A DNA stretch of 64,000 bases, taken from NCBI RefSeq assembly GCF_004166885.1, contig NZ_RCYU01000003.1:1-64000 (forward strand). Reading direction: 5' to 3'. Positions 46,025 to 57,193 of this stretch are shown here, piece after piece. Source of the stretch: Streptococcus sp. bf_0095. Lineage in GTDB: Bacteria; Bacillota; Bacilli; Lactobacillales; Streptococcaceae. The position numbers and the translations under genes are program-made. Position 1 is the stretch's first letter. Every line of letters begins with the position of its first letter. The notes beneath the pieces are model-generated. The model did no database searches. It was not told the DNA's origin and was given only the letters and a program-made list of their open reading frames with translations.

Positions 46025-46032
46025 TGCGAATT
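46025..46032 (+). promoter_or_regulatory. cin-box (ComX promoter) of comG operon
   Basis: TGCGAATT within TTTGCGAATTATATAGTG, 28 nt before the comGA start codon. It shares CGAATTATATA with the ssbB box (61589), where the spacing is 29 nt. Matches the ComX/SigX box TACGAATA at six of eight positions. Confidence 0.75.
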
Positions 46033-46052
46033 ATATAGTGAAAGGAGGAAAT

Positions 46053-47012
46053 ATGGTTCAAGAAATTGCACAATCCATTATTCGAATGGCCTCGAGTGCC
46101 GAAGCTCAGGATATTTATTTTGTTCCTCGAGCGTCAGACTATCAGCTCTTTCTAAGGGTTGGGGATGAGAGACGGTTTATTGAGACTTATTCGCAAGAAC
46201 AAATGGTAGCGGTCATCAGCCATTTTAAATTTATGGCAGGGATGAACGTGGGGGAGAGGCGGAGGAGTCAGTTAGGCTCCTGTGACTATTCTCTAGGAGA
46301 TAAGGTCTTGTCCTTACGCTTGTCCACAGTGGGGGACTATAGGGGATATGAAAGTTTGGTCATTCGCCTGCTCCACAATGAGGACCGGGAGCTCCGTTTC
46401 TGGTTCGATCAACTGCAAGAGCTAGAAGAGAAGGTGAGTAAGCGGGGGCTCTACTTATTTGCGGGTCCAGTCGGATCGGGGAAGACGACACTGATGCATG
46501 CCCTAGCCAAGAAAAAATTTTCGGGGCAACAAGTCATGTCGATTGAAGATCCGGTAGAAATTAAGCAAGAAGAAATGTTGCAATTGCAACTCAATGAAGC
46601 GATTGGCATGACCTATGATAGCTTGATTAAACTTTCTCTGCGCCATCGTCCGGATCTTCTCCTCATCGGAGAAATACGCGACACGGAGACAGCTCGTGCA
46701 GTTATTCGGGCTAGTCTGACAGGTGTGACAGTCTTTTCCACCATCCATGCCAAGAGCATCCCTGGGGTGTACGAACGCCTATTGGAGTTGGGGGTGAGTG
46801 AGGAGGAGTTACGGATTGTCCTTCAAGGGATCTGTTACCAGCGTTTGATAAAGGGAGGAGGTGTCACTGACTTTGTCATCCAAGATTACCAAAACCATTC
46901 CAGTCAAAAGTGGAACCAGCAAATTGATGCACTTTATGAAGCGGGACATATTGAGTTGGATCAGGCGCAAGCCGAAAAAATTATCGATTGCCAAGCAAGA
47001 GCATGTCATTGA
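46053..47012 (+). CDS. comGA: ComGA, competence pilus assembly ATPase
   Basis: 319 aa from the ATG behind GTGAAAGGAGGAAAT (the frame opens at 45969, upstream of the cin-box, so that start is excluded). Walker A GPVGSGKTTLMHAL, Asp box SIEDPVE, Walker B LLIGEIRDTETARA and a His box STIHAKS mark a PilB/VirB11-type ATPase that powers assembly of the DNA-uptake pilus. Confidence 0.96.
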   Translation: MVQEIAQSIIRMASSAEAQDIYFVPRASDYQLFLRVGDERRFIETYSQEQMVAVISHFKFMAGMNVGERRRSQLGSCDYSLGDKVLSLRLSTVGDYRGYESLVIRLLHNEDRELRFWFDQLQELEEKVSKRGLYLFAGPVGSGKTTLMHALAKKKFSGQQVMSIEDPVEIKQEEMLQLQLNEAIGMTYDSLIKLSLRHRPDLLLIGEIRDTETARAVIRASLTGVTVFSTIHAKSIPGVYERLLELGVSEEELRIVLQGICYQRLIKGGGVTDFVIQDYQNHSSQKWNQQIDALYEAGHIELDQAQAEKIIDCQARACH

Positions 47013-47958
47013 GCTCTTTCACAATCTCTACAGTAGTGGCTTTCATCTATCAGAGGTCATCGACTTCCTACGTCGGAGCCATTTGGTAGAGGCAGATTTT
47101 GTTGAAAGAATGCAAGTTGGACTTGCCAACGGCAAGCCCCTGTCAGCTATTCTTTCTGATCTAGGCTTTTCCGATCAGGTAACGACTCAATTAGCACTGG
47201 CAGAGCAGCATGGAAATGTCACCTTAAGTTTAGAAAAAATCCGTAGCTACCTGGAAAATCTGACCCAGGTTCGAAAGAAACTAGTTGAGGTGGCCACCTA
47301 TCCAGTACTATTGTTGGGATTTTTGATGGCCATTATGCTGGGTCTGAAAAACTATCTCTTGCCTCAGTTGGAGAGTCAAAATGGTGCGACACGATTGATC
47401 AGTGTCTTTCCCCAGTATGTCTTGGTAGGAAGTGTGTTACTAGCGATTGGAGTTTTGATTCTCCTCTTCCTAGGTCGTCGAGCCAAGCGTCTGGCCCTTG
47501 TTTCGTTTTTGGCTACCCTTCCTTTTCTTCGCCCCTTCTTACAGGATTATCTGACGGCTTTTTATGCTCGAGAATGGGGGAGTATGATTGCCCAAGGGTT
47601 GGAGCTGAATCAAATCTTTCCTATGATGCAGGGGCAACGTTCCCGTCTGTTTCGTGAGATTGGACAGGATTTGGAAGTAGCATTGGCTCGGGGGACTTCT
47701 TTTTCTGACCATATTCAGACCTATCCTTTCTTTAAACGAGAGCTGGCCCTCATGATTGAATATGGGGAGGCCAAGTCCAAGCTCGGTAGTGAGCTGGAAA
47801 TCTATGCAGACAAGACCTGGGCTGGCTTTTTCCATCGTTTGAACAAGGCCATGAATGTCGTCCAACCACTGGTCTTTGTCTTTGTTGCTCTTATGATTGT
47901 TTTGCTCTATGCAGCCATGTTGCTGCCAATTTATGAAAATTTGGAGGTTCCTTTATGA
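46936..47958 (+). CDS. comGB: ComGB, competence pilus membrane platform protein
   Basis: 340 aa from ATG 46936 (MKRDILSWIRRKPKKL); the frame is open from 46861 and ATG 46927 is also possible. Two GspF-type repeats and three hydrophobic segments, the last near the C-terminus. It overlaps comGA by about 77 nt, so it is probably translated by coupling. Polytopic inner-membrane platform for the pilus. Confidence 0.93.
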   Translation: MKRDILSWIRRKPKKLSIAKQEHVIELFHNLYSSGFHLSEVIDFLRRSHLVEADFVERMQVGLANGKPLSAILSDLGFSDQVTTQLALAEQHGNVTLSLEKIRSYLENLTQVRKKLVEVATYPVLLLGFLMAIMLGLKNYLLPQLESQNGATRLISVFPQYVLVGSVLLAIGVLILLFLGRRAKRLALVSFLATLPFLRPFLQDYLTAFYAREWGSMIAQGLELNQIFPMMQGQRSRLFREIGQDLEVALARGTSFSDHIQTYPFFKRELALMIEYGEAKSKLGSELEIYADKTWAGFFHRLNKAMNVVQPLVFVFVALMIVLLYAAMLLPIYENLEVPL

Positions 47959-48272
47959 AATCATTGCGCACACTCAAGGTAAAAGCTTTTACTCTGATTG
48001 AAATGTTAGTTGTTTTGCTCATTATCAGCGTTCTTCTCTTGCTCTTTGTTCCGAACTTGACCAAGCAGAAAGATTCGGTAACAGATACAGGAAATCGAGC
48101 AGTCGTCAAAGTCGTGGAGAGCCAGGCTGAGCTCTATGAACTCAATCATCAGAATGAAAAAGCTAGTCTTTCTAAGCTAGTCGCAGAAGGACAAATCACT
48201 CAAAAACAAGCAGAAGCCTACCGTGCTCACTATGTGAAGAATGCAGGTGATCACCGTGCGGTTGCAGATTAA
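47955..48272 (+). CDS. comGC: ComGC, major competence pseudopilin
   Basis: 105 aa. A short basic leader ends in VKA before FTLIEMLVVLLIISVLLLLF, the type IV prepilin cleavage site and hydrophobic helix with Glu5. The major subunit of the DNA-binding transformation pilus. Overlaps comGB by 4 nt. Confidence 0.96.
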   Translation: MKSLRTLKVKAFTLIEMLVVLLIISVLLLLFVPNLTKQKDSVTDTGNRAVVKVVESQAELYELNHQNEKASLSKLVAEGQITQKQAEAYRAHYVKNAGDHRAVAD

Positions 48273-48666
48273 AGCTTTCACCCTTCTAGAGAGCTTACTA
48301 ACTCTAGGTATCGTTAGTCTTCTATGTTGGCTGCTAGCTGGGTCAGTCCATCAAGCCTTTGGGCAGGTGGAAGAAACATTGTTTTTCTCGGAATTTGAAC
48401 GGGTCTATCAGGAGACACAAAAGATGAGTATTGCAAAAGAGGAGAGAGCTCTCCTTTCCATCGACCACGGTGGGGTTCATAGTCCCTATCAAGAATTACC
48501 GCTTCCAAAAGGGGTGGAAGTGGTCAGAGAGAAGCAACTGACCTTTGATCCAGCAGGAGGCAATTCAAGCCTGACAAAGATTCAATTTCAGACAGAGAAA
48601 GAGGTGGTGACCTATCAGTTGGCAATTGGGAATGGAAAAATTAAAAAATCGACGGCTCCCCGCTAG
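48241..48666 (+). CDS. comGD: ComGD, minor pseudopilin
   Basis: 141 aa, or 136 aa if the GTG at 48256 is used. Prepilin motif IKA then FTLLESLLTLGIVSLL. The C-terminal FDPAGGNSSLTKIQFQT is typical of ComGD. It overlaps comGC by 32 nt and comGE by 35 nt. Confidence 0.92.
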   Translation: MQVITVRLQIKAFTLLESLLTLGIVSLLCWLLAGSVHQAFGQVEETLFFSEFERVYQETQKMSIAKEERALLSIDHGGVHSPYQELPLPKGVEVVREKQLTFDPAGGNSSLTKIQFQTEKEVVTYQLAIGNGKIKKSTAPR

Positions 48667-48925
48667 TCTCTTGTTAGAAGGACTGATTGCCTTAGCGATG
48701 TTTGGTGTCCTCACGACCCTTGTGCTGGGAGAGCTAGGGGACTCGCGACAGCAGCGCATAGAAGAGTTGAGACAAGGAGAAGTTTTGCGCGTCGCAAAAA
48801 TGGCGATCCAGACAAGGCAAGATCAATTGAACATCAATCAGGTCAGTGTCCAGGTGGAGAGGTCTGCCAAGTCCTTAAAGGTCTATCATGAAGGAAAGGT
48901 TGTGATTGCTGTTGAAAAGAACTAA
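48632..48925 (+). CDS. comGE: ComGE, minor pseudopilin
   Basis: 97 aa from ATG 48632 (a TTG two codons earlier is also open). A hydrophobic segment LLLEGLIALAMFGVLTTLVL is preceded by a basic leader. The conserved EVLRVAKMAIQTRQDQLNIN matches streptococcal ComGE. Confidence 0.9.
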   Translation: MEKLKNRRLPASLLLEGLIALAMFGVLTTLVLGELGDSRQQRIEELRQGEVLRVAKMAIQTRQDQLNINQVSVQVERSAKSLKVYHEGKVVIAVEKN

Positions 48926-49361
48926 ACTGCCAGCCTTTACTTTATTGGAGGCCTTGGTTGCCCTGCTCGTCATCAGCGGTGGTTTATTGGTGTTTCAAGG
49001 ATTGACAAGCCTCTTGCGTCAAGAACTCCAGTACCAAAGTCACATCAAGCAAGAGGAATGGTTGCTCTTTCAGGACCAGCTGGACATTGAATTGTCTCGT
49101 AGCCAATTTGAAGAGGTCAGAGATAACAAATTCTATCTTGTTCAGGATCAAAAACCCATAGCCATTGGACTGGCTAAGGGGGGAGATATCCGAAAGACAG
49201 ATGCGACTGGCCGTGGCTATCAACCGATGATAGATGGAGTTGAATCCGCCAGGATTGAAAAAAGAGGAGATCTGGTGTCTATTCAACTGCGCTTTGAAGA
49301 AGGGTTAGAAAGGGAGGTGGTCTACCGTGTGGTGGAAAAGGATAAAAAAGAAGCAGATTGA
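48906..49361 (+). CDS. comGF: ComGF, minor pseudopilin
   Basis: About 151 aa. No ATG is available, so TTG 48906 or TTG 48912 must serve and translation probably depends on coupling to comGE. PAFTLLEALVALLVISGGLL is the prepilin region; GRGYQPMIDGVESARI and GLEREVVYRV match ComGF. Confidence 0.9.
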   Translation: MLLKRTKLPAFTLLEALVALLVISGGLLVFQGLTSLLRQELQYQSHIKQEEWLLFQDQLDIELSRSQFEEVRDNKFYLVQDQKPIAIGLAKGGDIRKTDATGRGYQPMIDGVESARIEKRGDLVSIQLRFEEGLEREVVYRVVEKDKKEAD

Positions 49362-49773
49362 GGCCGGGATCCTTCTTTATGCCCTTTTTATGTCGGCGGT
49401 TTTTAGTCTCTTGCTTCAGTTTTACCTGAACAGACAAGTGGCAGAGAGACGGATCCTCCTTGCTAGTCAGCACCGGATCCAGGCTTATGCGCAAGCTCAA
49501 TTGGCGATTGATACTTGGGATCGGGAAGAAAAAACCATAACCTTCTCAACTGGTCGAGTCGATTTGGAAGAAAAATCGGGCTTTGCCAACGTAACGAGTC
49601 ACTTACAAGATGGGGGAAGCTATCATTTCACCTTTGCTCTACCTCCTCGTGAAAAGAAAAAAACCGACAAGAAGGAAAAGGAGAAGCAGGCTCCAGATTC
49701 GGCCACAGACCACCCGACCACGACTGAGGAAGAGAAGCCTCAGGCCTTCGAAAAGCATAGCGAAAACTCTTAA
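49327..49773 (+). CDS. comGG: ComGG, minor pilus component
   Basis: 148 aa with a GTG start inside the comGF end. An N-terminal basic leader and helix (ILLYALFMSAVFSLLLQFYL), then a soluble domain and a Lys/Glu/Pro-rich tail from ~110. The canonical prepilin cleavage motif is weak, as is usual for ComGG. Confidence 0.88.
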   Translation: MWWKRIKKKQIEAGILLYALFMSAVFSLLLQFYLNRQVAERRILLASQHRIQAYAQAQLAIDTWDREEKTITFSTGRVDLEEKSGFANVTSHLQDGGSYHFTFALPPREKKKTDKKEKEKQAPDSATDHPTTTEEEKPQAFEKHSENS

Positions 49774-49804
49774 AATTTGATATGATTAAGAGATGGAGGA
49801 AAGC

Positions 49805-50758
49805 ATGAATTTCGAAAAAATTGAGAAAGCCTACGGCTACCTATTAGAGAATACCCAAACTATCCAAAATGATTTGCAGACCAACTTTTATGATGCTCTA
49901 GTTGAGCAGAATGCCATCTATCTGGATGGGCAAACAGAGTTGACTCTAGTGAAGGAAAACAACCAGCGCCTGAAGGACTTGAACTTAAACAAGGAAGAGT
50001 GGCGTCGTTCCTTCCAGTATCTTTTGATGAAGGCTGCCCAAACAGAGCCCCTACAGGCCAATCACCAATTTACGCCAGATGGGATTGGATTTCTTCTGGT
50101 CTTCCTAGTGGATCAGTTGGCGAGTTCCGATCAAGTAGATGTGCTAGAAATGGGGAGTGGAACAGGGAACTTGGCCCAAACCTTGATGAACAACTGTCAG
50201 CGTTCCTTAGATTATTTGGGCTTGGAAATTGATGATCTCTTGATTGACCTTGCGGCTAGTATGGCAGAAGTGATGAAGGCGGATGTGAATTTTGCCCAAG
50301 GTGATGCCATTCGTCCACAGGTTTTGAAAGAGAGTGATGTGATTATCAGCGATTTACCTGTCGGTTATTATCCAGATGATTCCATTGCAAGTCGTTATCA
50401 GGTCGCTTCCCCTCAGGGCCACACCTATGCCCATCATTTATTAATCGAACAATCGTTAAAATACTTAAAGCCGGGTGGTATCGCTATTTTTCTAGCTCCG
50501 AATGATCTTTTGACGAGCGAGCAGAGCCCTCTCCTGAAAAAATGGATGCAGGATCATGCTCAGGTCTTGGCCATGGTTACCTTGCCAGAGAACCTCTTTC
50601 GATCAGCCAATCTAGCAAAAACCATCTTTGTTTTGCGCAAGCAAGAAGAAGCGGAGGTCCAACCATTTGTCTATCCCTTAACCGATTTGCAAAATCAGGA
50701 AGACGTCATGAAATTCCGTGAAAGTTTTCAAAACTGGAATAAAGAAAGTGAAATTTAA
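49805..50758 (+). CDS. Class I SAM-dependent methyltransferase (YtxK-like)
   Basis: 317 aa from the ATG behind GGAGGAAAGC. The SAM motif VLEMGSGTGNLAQ (~106) and the catalytic-type motif SDLPVGYYPDD (~180) resemble N6-adenine DNA methylases of the YtxK group. Regularly found between comG and ackA in streptococci; the target is unknown. A ~30-nt gap from comGG suggests read-through from the competence promoter. Confidence 0.88.
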   Translation: MNFEKIEKAYGYLLENTQTIQNDLQTNFYDALVEQNAIYLDGQTELTLVKENNQRLKDLNLNKEEWRRSFQYLLMKAAQTEPLQANHQFTPDGIGFLLVFLVDQLASSDQVDVLEMGSGTGNLAQTLMNNCQRSLDYLGLEIDDLLIDLAASMAEVMKADVNFAQGDAIRPQVLKESDVIISDLPVGYYPDDSIASRYQVASPQGHTYAHHLLIEQSLKYLKPGGIAIFLAPNDLLTSEQSPLLKKWMQDHAQVLAMVTLPENLFRSANLAKTIFVLRKQEEAEVQPFVYPLTDLQNQEDVMKFRESFQNWNKESEI

Positions 50759-50795
50759 ACAAAATTTTGCTATAATAGGAGTGAAAACGCTTAAA
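50748..50795 (+). promoter_or_regulatory. ackA promoter with cre-like site
   Basis: GTGAAA, 17 nt, TATAAT (50771-50776). TGAAAACGCTTAAA (50782-50795) fits most of the cre consensus. Its position just downstream of the -10 would favour CcpA repression, whereas ackA is often CcpA-activated from an upstream cre, so the direction is uncertain. Confidence 0.5.
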
Positions 50796-50806
50796 GAGGT
50801 AAAAAA

Positions 50807-52003
50807 ATGACGAAAACAATTGCAATTAATGCAGGTAGTTCAAGTTTGAAATGGCAATTATACCAAATGCCAGAAGAAACAGTTTTGGCAAAAGGGCTCA
50901 TCGAGAGAATTGGACTCAAAGATTCCATTTCCACAGTAAAATTTGATGGTCGAGCAGAAAAACAAGTTTTAGACATTGAGAACCACACACAAGCGGTTAA
51001 AATCCTTCTAGATGATTTGATTCGTTTTAATATTATTGCTTCCTATGATGAAATCACTGGAGTAGGACACCGCGTCGTTGCAGGTGGTGAGTACTTCAAA
51101 GAGTCTGCTCTTGTAGATGAAGAAGTCATTCAAAAGGTAGAAGAACTTTCTTTATTAGCGCCTTTGCATAACCCTGCAAACGCTGCTGGAATTCGCGCCT
51201 TTAAAGAGTTGTTGCCAGACATCACTAGCGTGGTGGTATTTGACACTTCTTTCCATACAACAATGCCTGAAAAAGCCTATCGTTATCCTCTTCCGACAAA
51301 ATATTACACTGAAAACAAGGTTCGTAAATATGGAGCTCACGGGACTAGCCATGAGTATGTAGCCCATGAAGCGGCTAAACTTCTTGGGAAACCAATCGAA
51401 GAGTTGAAATTGATCACTTGTCACATTGGGAATGGAGCTTCTATTACAGCAGTAGATAAAGGGATCTCCGTGGATACTTCTATGGGATTCACTCCACTTG
51501 GTGGTGTGATGATGGGAACTCGCTCAGGTGATATCGATCCAGCAATCATCGCATATTTAATGGAACATACAGATGACTTCAAGACTCCGGAGGACATTAG
51601 TCGTATCTTGAACAGAGAATCAGGACTTCTTGGAGTATCTGAATTTTCAAGTGATATGCGTGATATTCACGAAGCCATGCGCAATGGGAATGATAAGGCA
51701 CTTTTAGCAAACGATATTTTTGTTGATCGTATTAAGAAATACATCGGGCAATACTTTGCTGTCTTGAATGGAGCAGACGCCATCATCTTTACAGCTGGTA
51801 TCGGAGAAAACTCTAAAACGATCCGTGGACAAGTCATTAACGGGATGACTTGGTTCGGCTGTGATGTGGATCCAGAAAAGAATGTCTTTGGTGCAGAAGG
51901 GGATATTTCAACACCAGATGCCAAAGTGAGAGTCTTGGTAATCCCAACAGATGAAGAATTAGTCATTGCACGTGATGTAGAACGTTTTAAAAACAAGGGA
52001 TAA
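50807..52003 (+). CDS. ackA: Acetate kinase
   Basis: 398 aa; makes ATP and acetate from acetyl phosphate and ADP. Signature [12 protein letters not shown] at residues 8-19, HGTSHEYVA, and [14 protein letters not shown] with [19 protein letters not shown]. Family-typical length. A cre-like sequence precedes it and a terminator follows. Confidence 0.97.
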   Translation: MTKTIAINAGSSSLKWQLYQMPEETVLAKGLIERIGLKDSISTVKFDGRAEKQVLDIENHTQAVKILLDDLIRFNIIASYDEITGVGHRVVAGGEYFKESALVDEEVIQKVEELSLLAPLHNPANAAGIRAFKELLPDITSVVVFDTSFHTTMPEKAYRYPLPTKYYTENKVRKYGAHGTSHEYVAHEAAKLLGKPIEELKLITCHIGNGASITAVDKGISVDTSMGFTPLGGVMMGTRSGDIDPAIIAYLMEHTDDFKTPEDISRILNRESGLLGVSEFSSDMRDIHEAMRNGNDKALLANDIFVDRIKKYIGQYFAVLNGADAIIFTAGIGENSKTIRGQVINGMTWFGCDVDPEKNVFGAEGDISTPDAKVRVLVIPTDEELVIARDVERFKNKG

Positions 52004-52030
52004 GACTTTTATTCTAAAAAAACAAGAAAG

Positions 52031-52060
52031 AAGAGGCTGATTCGAAACGCCTCTTTTTTC
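52031..52060 (+). terminator. ackA terminator
   Basis: Stem AAGAGGC/GCCTCTT followed by six T. Confidence 0.88.
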
Positions 52061-52143
52061 TGTTGTGTGATTTCTACTTGGGCTTGCTCCAGTTGGCCAT
52101 CTATGCTATACTAGAAAAATAGTTTGATAATCGAGGTAAAATA

Positions 52144-52830
52144 ATGGAAAATTGGATGGAGAAAAAATGGGTTTCGAATGGTCTATGGTTACTAATCGGA
52201 ATACCGCTATTGTTTGCAACTCAACTACCGATGGTCGCTTTGATTTTGGGGATTGAAAATGCTTGGTCAAATTGGACAATCAATAGCCTGGTCCTTGGGG
52301 TTACCATGCTTCTCGTCTATTTGCTTTGGTGGTTTATGAAATGGAGTCCACTCGATCCACTAGATTTTTCACGGATTACAGGCAGAGATATTGGACGAAA
52401 TTTCCTTTTCTTTTTGCTTCTACTTGCAAATAATATTGTGGGGGCTACAGTGCTTCGGAATATAGGAGAGACCACTACAGCCAATCAGGAAACAATTCAG
52501 GGGATTTCTTCAGTGGCCCCTCAGCTGGCAATGGGGTTGCTCATTGTCGTAGTGGCACCTTTAGGAGAAGAAATTATCTGTCGGGCTGTGATTCCCCGCT
52601 TAATCTTTAAGGGATACGAAAAAATTGGCTATTTGGTTGGGGCTGTTGTTTTTGCCTATTTACACACACCAAGTAATCTTGGTTCCTGGGTCATCTATGG
52701 TGGCATGTCCCTCATCTTGACTTGGGTCGCCTACCGCTACAAACGAGTAGAATATTCTATTTTATTGCACTTTACCTTGAATGCTTTTGCCTTTCTGATA
52801 ACTGTTCTGGTTTCTTTTCTTCCTGCTTAA
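52144..52830 (+). CDS. CPBP-family intramembrane metalloprotease
   Basis: 228 aa with about six membrane helices. CPBP/ABI motifs: GEEIICRAVI (EExxxR, ~142-151), the second motif FAYLHTP with its His, and the third histidine in LLHFTLNAF. The family includes CAAX-type proteases and bacteriocin self-immunity proteins; no bacteriocin gene is nearby. Monocistronic. Confidence 0.88.
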   Translation: MENWMEKKWVSNGLWLLIGIPLLFATQLPMVALILGIENAWSNWTINSLVLGVTMLLVYLLWWFMKWSPLDPLDFSRITGRDIGRNFLFFLLLLANNIVGATVLRNIGETTTANQETIQGISSVAPQLAMGLLIVVVAPLGEEIICRAVIPRLIFKGYEKIGYLVGAVVFAYLHTPSNLGSWVIYGGMSLILTWVAYRYKRVEYSILLHFTLNAFAFLITVLVSFLPA

Positions 52831-52837
52831 AATATGG

Positions 52838-53945
<1,108 letters not shown>

Positions 53946-53961
53946 AGAAAAGAGAAGAGAT

Positions 53962-55266
53962 ATGACAGTAGATCTCAGTTGGTTAGCTAGGTATCGTTCT
54001 TCCGAGCCCCATTTCGGCTTGGAACGAATGGAAGCCCTGCTAGCCTTGAGGGGGAATCCTCACCTCGCCTGTCCTGTAATCCATCTAGCTGGGACCAATG
54101 GGAAAGGATCAACCCTAGCTCATTTGCGGTCTTTACTAGAAGCTAAAGAGTTGCGGGTTGGTGTTTTCACTTCCCCCTATCTAGTTTCCTTTAATGAGCA
54201 AATCAGTATCGATGGGATTCCCATTTCGGACCGAGATGTGGAGACTTATCTGTCCCTCTATCAGGAGTTACTTGCAAAAAACAGTTCTGATCAGACCTTA
54301 CGTGGCTTGACCGAGTTCGAGTTGATGACGGTCATGGCCTTTGATTATTTTGCGGCAAAAAAACCGGATGTGGTCGTGATGGAAGTAGGGATGGGCGGTC
54401 GTCTCGATAGTACCAATGTTTGCCAGCCTATTTTGACAGCCATCACGACGATTGGTCTCGATCATGTGGCACTCTTAGGACCGGATTTAGCCTCGATTGC
54501 ACGGGAGAAGGCAGGGATCATCAAGGAAAAGATTCCGGTCTTGCTAGGCCGGATGGAACTAGAAGCCCAAGAAGTCATTGTGCAGCAGGCCCGCCACCTA
54601 TCTGCACCAGTAGAGTTGCTAGGACAGGACTTTTTAGTTGGCTACCAAGAATCTTTGGCTGATGGAGAAGTTTTTCATTATCGGAGTCAGTATCGGGAAG
54701 AACTGCAACTGAAGACAGGGTTATTGGGACTTCATCAAGTAGACAATGCAGGTCTGGCATTAGCTCTCTGCGATACCTTCTGTCAAGAAAAGGGGCTCTC
54801 CCTCTTGAACCGAGAAGAAATCCTCCAAGCTTGGGAGGGTGTCCAGTGGCCGGGACGCTTAGAGGTCATTTCTAGCCAGCCTCTCATCATTCTAGATGGC
54901 GCCCATAATCCGCATGCAGTAGCCCCTCTTGTAACCACCATGAAAGAACGTTATGGACAACTGGACAAGCAAGTCTTGTTTACCTGTATCCAGACCAAGG
55001 CGATCGAGGAGATGCTGGATCTATGGAGTGGACTAGAAAAGAGTTCGTTGACCTTGACGACCTTTGAAGACCCACGGGCCTATTCCACAAAAGAAATGCA
55101 GGAAATAGCCCTTCAAAAAGGCCTGCCTTATCATGAGTGGAAGCTATTTTTAACGAATTATATAGAAAAAGAATCGCAACAAACTGATCTCCTCTTAGTG
55201 ACGGGATCCTTGTACTTTTTGGCTCAAGTGAGAGCCTTTCTAATCGAAGAAATCAGTAGGAGATGA
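53962..55266 (+). CDS. folC: Dihydrofolate synthase / folylpolyglutamate synthase
   Basis: 434 aa Mur-ligase-type enzyme adding glutamate to dihydropteroate. P-loop [11 protein letters not shown] (~46), the [13 protein letters not shown] motif, and [10 protein letters not shown] at the C-terminal domain. 16 nt after folP. Confidence 0.95.
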   Translation: MTVDLSWLARYRSSEPHFGLERMEALLALRGNPHLACPVIHLAGTNGKGSTLAHLRSLLEAKELRVGVFTSPYLVSFNEQISIDGIPISDRDVETYLSLYQELLAKNSSDQTLRGLTEFELMTVMAFDYFAAKKPDVVVMEVGMGGRLDSTNVCQPILTAITTIGLDHVALLGPDLASIAREKAGIIKEKIPVLLGRMELEAQEVIVQQARHLSAPVELLGQDFLVGYQESLADGEVFHYRSQYREELQLKTGLLGLHQVDNAGLALALCDTFCQEKGLSLLNREEILQAWEGVQWPGRLEVISSQPLIILDGAHNPHAVAPLVTTMKERYGQLDKQVLFTCIQTKAIEEMLDLWSGLEKSSLTLTTFEDPRAYSTKEMQEIALQKGLPYHEWKLFLTNYIEKESQQTDLLLVTGSLYFLAQVRAFLIEEISRR

Positions 55267-55267
55267 C

Positions 55268-55822
55268 ATGGATACAAAGAAAATTCAAGAAGCCGTGAAG
55301 ATGATTATCGACGCAGTTGGTGAAGACGGAAACCGTGAGGGCTTGCAAGAAACCCCAGAACGCATTGCCAAGATGTACCAAGAGATTTTTGCAGGGCTTA
55401 ACCAAACTGCGGAAGTCCACCTATCAAAATCTTTTGAGATTGTGGACAACAATATGGTGGTGGAAAAGGATATCTTCTTCCACTCTATGTGTGAACACCA
55501 TTTCTTGCCCTTCTATGGCAAGGTCCACGTTGCCTATATCCCCAATGGGCGCGTAGCAGGTCTATCTAAGTTGGCTCGGACGGTGGAAGTGTACGCCAAA
55601 AAACCTCAAATCCAGGAGCGCTTGACAGTGGAAATCGCGGATGCCTTGATGGAGTATCTGGGAGCACAGGGAGCTCTTGTTTGGGTGGAGGCAGAGCATA
55701 TGTGTATGAACATGCGTGGAGTGCGGAAACCAGGAACGGCTACTGTGACGACAGCGGCGCGTGGCTTGTTAGAGACAGATAAAGACCTGAAAAACGAAGC
55801 TTATAAACTGATGGGACACTAA
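55268..55822 (+). CDS. folE: GTP cyclohydrolase I
   Basis: 184 aa; converts GTP to dihydroneopterin triphosphate, the first pathway step. Zinc-binding [11 protein letters not shown] and [11 protein letters not shown] are intact, so it is the canonical type. Starts 1 nt after the folC stop. Confidence 0.96.
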   Translation: MDTKKIQEAVKMIIDAVGEDGNREGLQETPERIAKMYQEIFAGLNQTAEVHLSKSFEIVDNNMVVEKDIFFHSMCEHHFLPFYGKVHVAYIPNGRVAGLSKLARTVEVYAKKPQIQERLTVEIADALMEYLGAQGALVWVEAEHMCMNMRGVRKPGTATVTTAARGLLETDKDLKNEAYKLMGH

Positions 55823-55848
55823 CCCCTAGATGAACTGAGGTGACTATC

Positions 55849-56673
55849 GTGGATCAATTACGGATCAAAGATTTGGAAATTTATGCCTATCATGGTGTTT
55901 TTTCCGCTGAAAAGGAATTGGGGCAGCGTTTTGTCCTGGATGTTTGTGTCGATTATGAGATGACAAAATCGGCGCGGACGGGTGATTTGACGGCTTCGAT
56001 CCATTATGGAATCTTAGCTGAGCAACTGACAGACTGGCTTCAAGCTGAGAAGATCGATTTGATTGAGACAGTGGCTTTTCAGCTAGTGGAGAAGATTTTT
56101 GCGACCTATGAATTTGTCAGAAAGGTTCGACTCGAATTGAAAAAACCTTGGGCTCCAGTCCCTCTGCCTTTGGATACTTGTTCGGTCACGATTGAACGAG
56201 AAAAAAGACGGGCCTTTATTGGTTTGGGAACCAATATGGGCGATAAGGGACACCAGTTGGCAACAGCTGTATCCAAATTAGAAGAAAAGGGGCTCACGAT
56301 TCTCCAAACCTCTTCTCAGATTGAGACAGCGCCTTGGGGAGGGGTCGAGCAAGATAGCTTCCTTAACCAAGTTGTAGAGGTCGAAAGCTGGTTTACGCCC
56401 CAAGATCTCATCGATACGCTACTCGGAATCGAACGAGAAATGGGCCGGGTCCGTGAGGTGAAATGGGGACCACGTGTCATCGATTTAGATCTCCTTTATA
56501 TGGAGGATCTGATCCTCTATAGTACAGATTTGATTCTCCCACATCCTTATGTGGCAGAACGAGCATTTGTCCTAGAATCCTTAAATGAAATTGCTCCTTA
56601 CTTTGTGGATCCTGTCCAAAGAAAACAGATCCGACAACTGTGGGAGACTGTGAAAGAAACAAAAGATACATAA
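55849..56673 (+). CDS. folBK: Bifunctional dihydroneopterin aldolase / HPPK
   Basis: 274 aa from the GTG preceded by GAGGTGACTATC (frame open from 55840). Residues ~1-118 are FolB-like ([20 protein letters not shown]), residues ~122-274 are FolK-like ([16 protein letters not shown]-type [15 protein letters not shown]). The fusion corresponds to pneumococcal SulD. Last gene of the folate operon. Confidence 0.94.
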   Translation: MDQLRIKDLEIYAYHGVFSAEKELGQRFVLDVCVDYEMTKSARTGDLTASIHYGILAEQLTDWLQAEKIDLIETVAFQLVEKIFATYEFVRKVRLELKKPWAPVPLPLDTCSVTIEREKRRAFIGLGTNMGDKGHQLATAVSKLEEKGLTILQTSSQIETAPWGGVEQDSFLNQVVEVESWFTPQDLIDTLLGIEREMGRVREVKWGPRVIDLDLLYMEDLILYSTDLILPHPYVAERAFVLESLNEIAPYFVDPVQRKQIRQLWETVKETKDT

Positions 56674-56760
56674 ACTGTTTCTTGATATAAAACAACCTAA
56701 GTGATGTTGAAAAGAAGCAAATGCTCCATATTATTAGGTTTATTCAAACATGTACAGGAA

Positions 56761-56919
56761 CTTTCAGCGGTGAAAAAAGTGCTAGAAACAATAGTGTTTC
56801 TAGCACTCGGGAGTTTTGGAACCTTAGATCCAAAACTAAGTCATGGAACTTCTTCGAAGTTCGCTGACGTCCGTACTCACCTAAGGAAAGTTTCTAAGAT
56901 TACTTTGTATTCAATCAGA
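56761..56919 (-). repeat. Structured intergenic repeat, family A copy 2 (inverted)
   Basis: The reverse complement matches 10072-10230. About 95 central bases are identical. The terminal hairpin is GTGCTAGAAAC/GTTTCTAGCAC here against GTGCCTGAAAC/GTTTCAGGCAC there, so both sides of the stem changed together. The surrounding 56674-57015 gap holds no convincing gene. Confidence 0.8.
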
Positions 56920-57015
56920 GGTAGCTGATCCAAGGGTCAACTACCTTTTTTCACCTTGACAAGTTGTTTGAGCAGGACTATACTGAGCTTAACTAGACTA
57001 GGAGTGGAGGGGCTG

Positions 57016-57171
57016 ATGAAATCTTATCTTGTAAAATGGTTGATCGCGATTGTCTTGGCTGTTCTTTTTCTTTGGGTGAGTTTGGAAACGGACTTACTTC
57101 CAAAAGAAGTGTATCCCATTCTCCTTGTCCTGATGCTGGTTGTGGGGCTCTATCTTTTTAAGGAAAAGTAA
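57016..57171 (+). CDS. 51-aa membrane protein, unknown function
   Basis: The start is taken at ATG 57016, behind GGAGTGGAGGGGCTG; the longer frame from 56956 lacks a ribosome binding site. Two hydrophobic helices (LVKWLIAIVLAVLFLWV and YPILLVLMLVVGLYLF) are separated by a short acidic loop. A TTGACA-like -35 lies near 56957. No family recognised. Followed by a strong terminator. Confidence 0.7.
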   Translation: MKSYLVKWLIAIVLAVLFLWVSLETDLLPKEVYPILLVLMLVVGLYLFKEK

Positions 57172-57193
57172 TTCCCCATCCAACTAACATACG

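Noticed and set aside
45969..46052. Longer N-terminus for comGA
   Set aside because: It would begin upstream of the cin-box and so could not be on the competence transcript.
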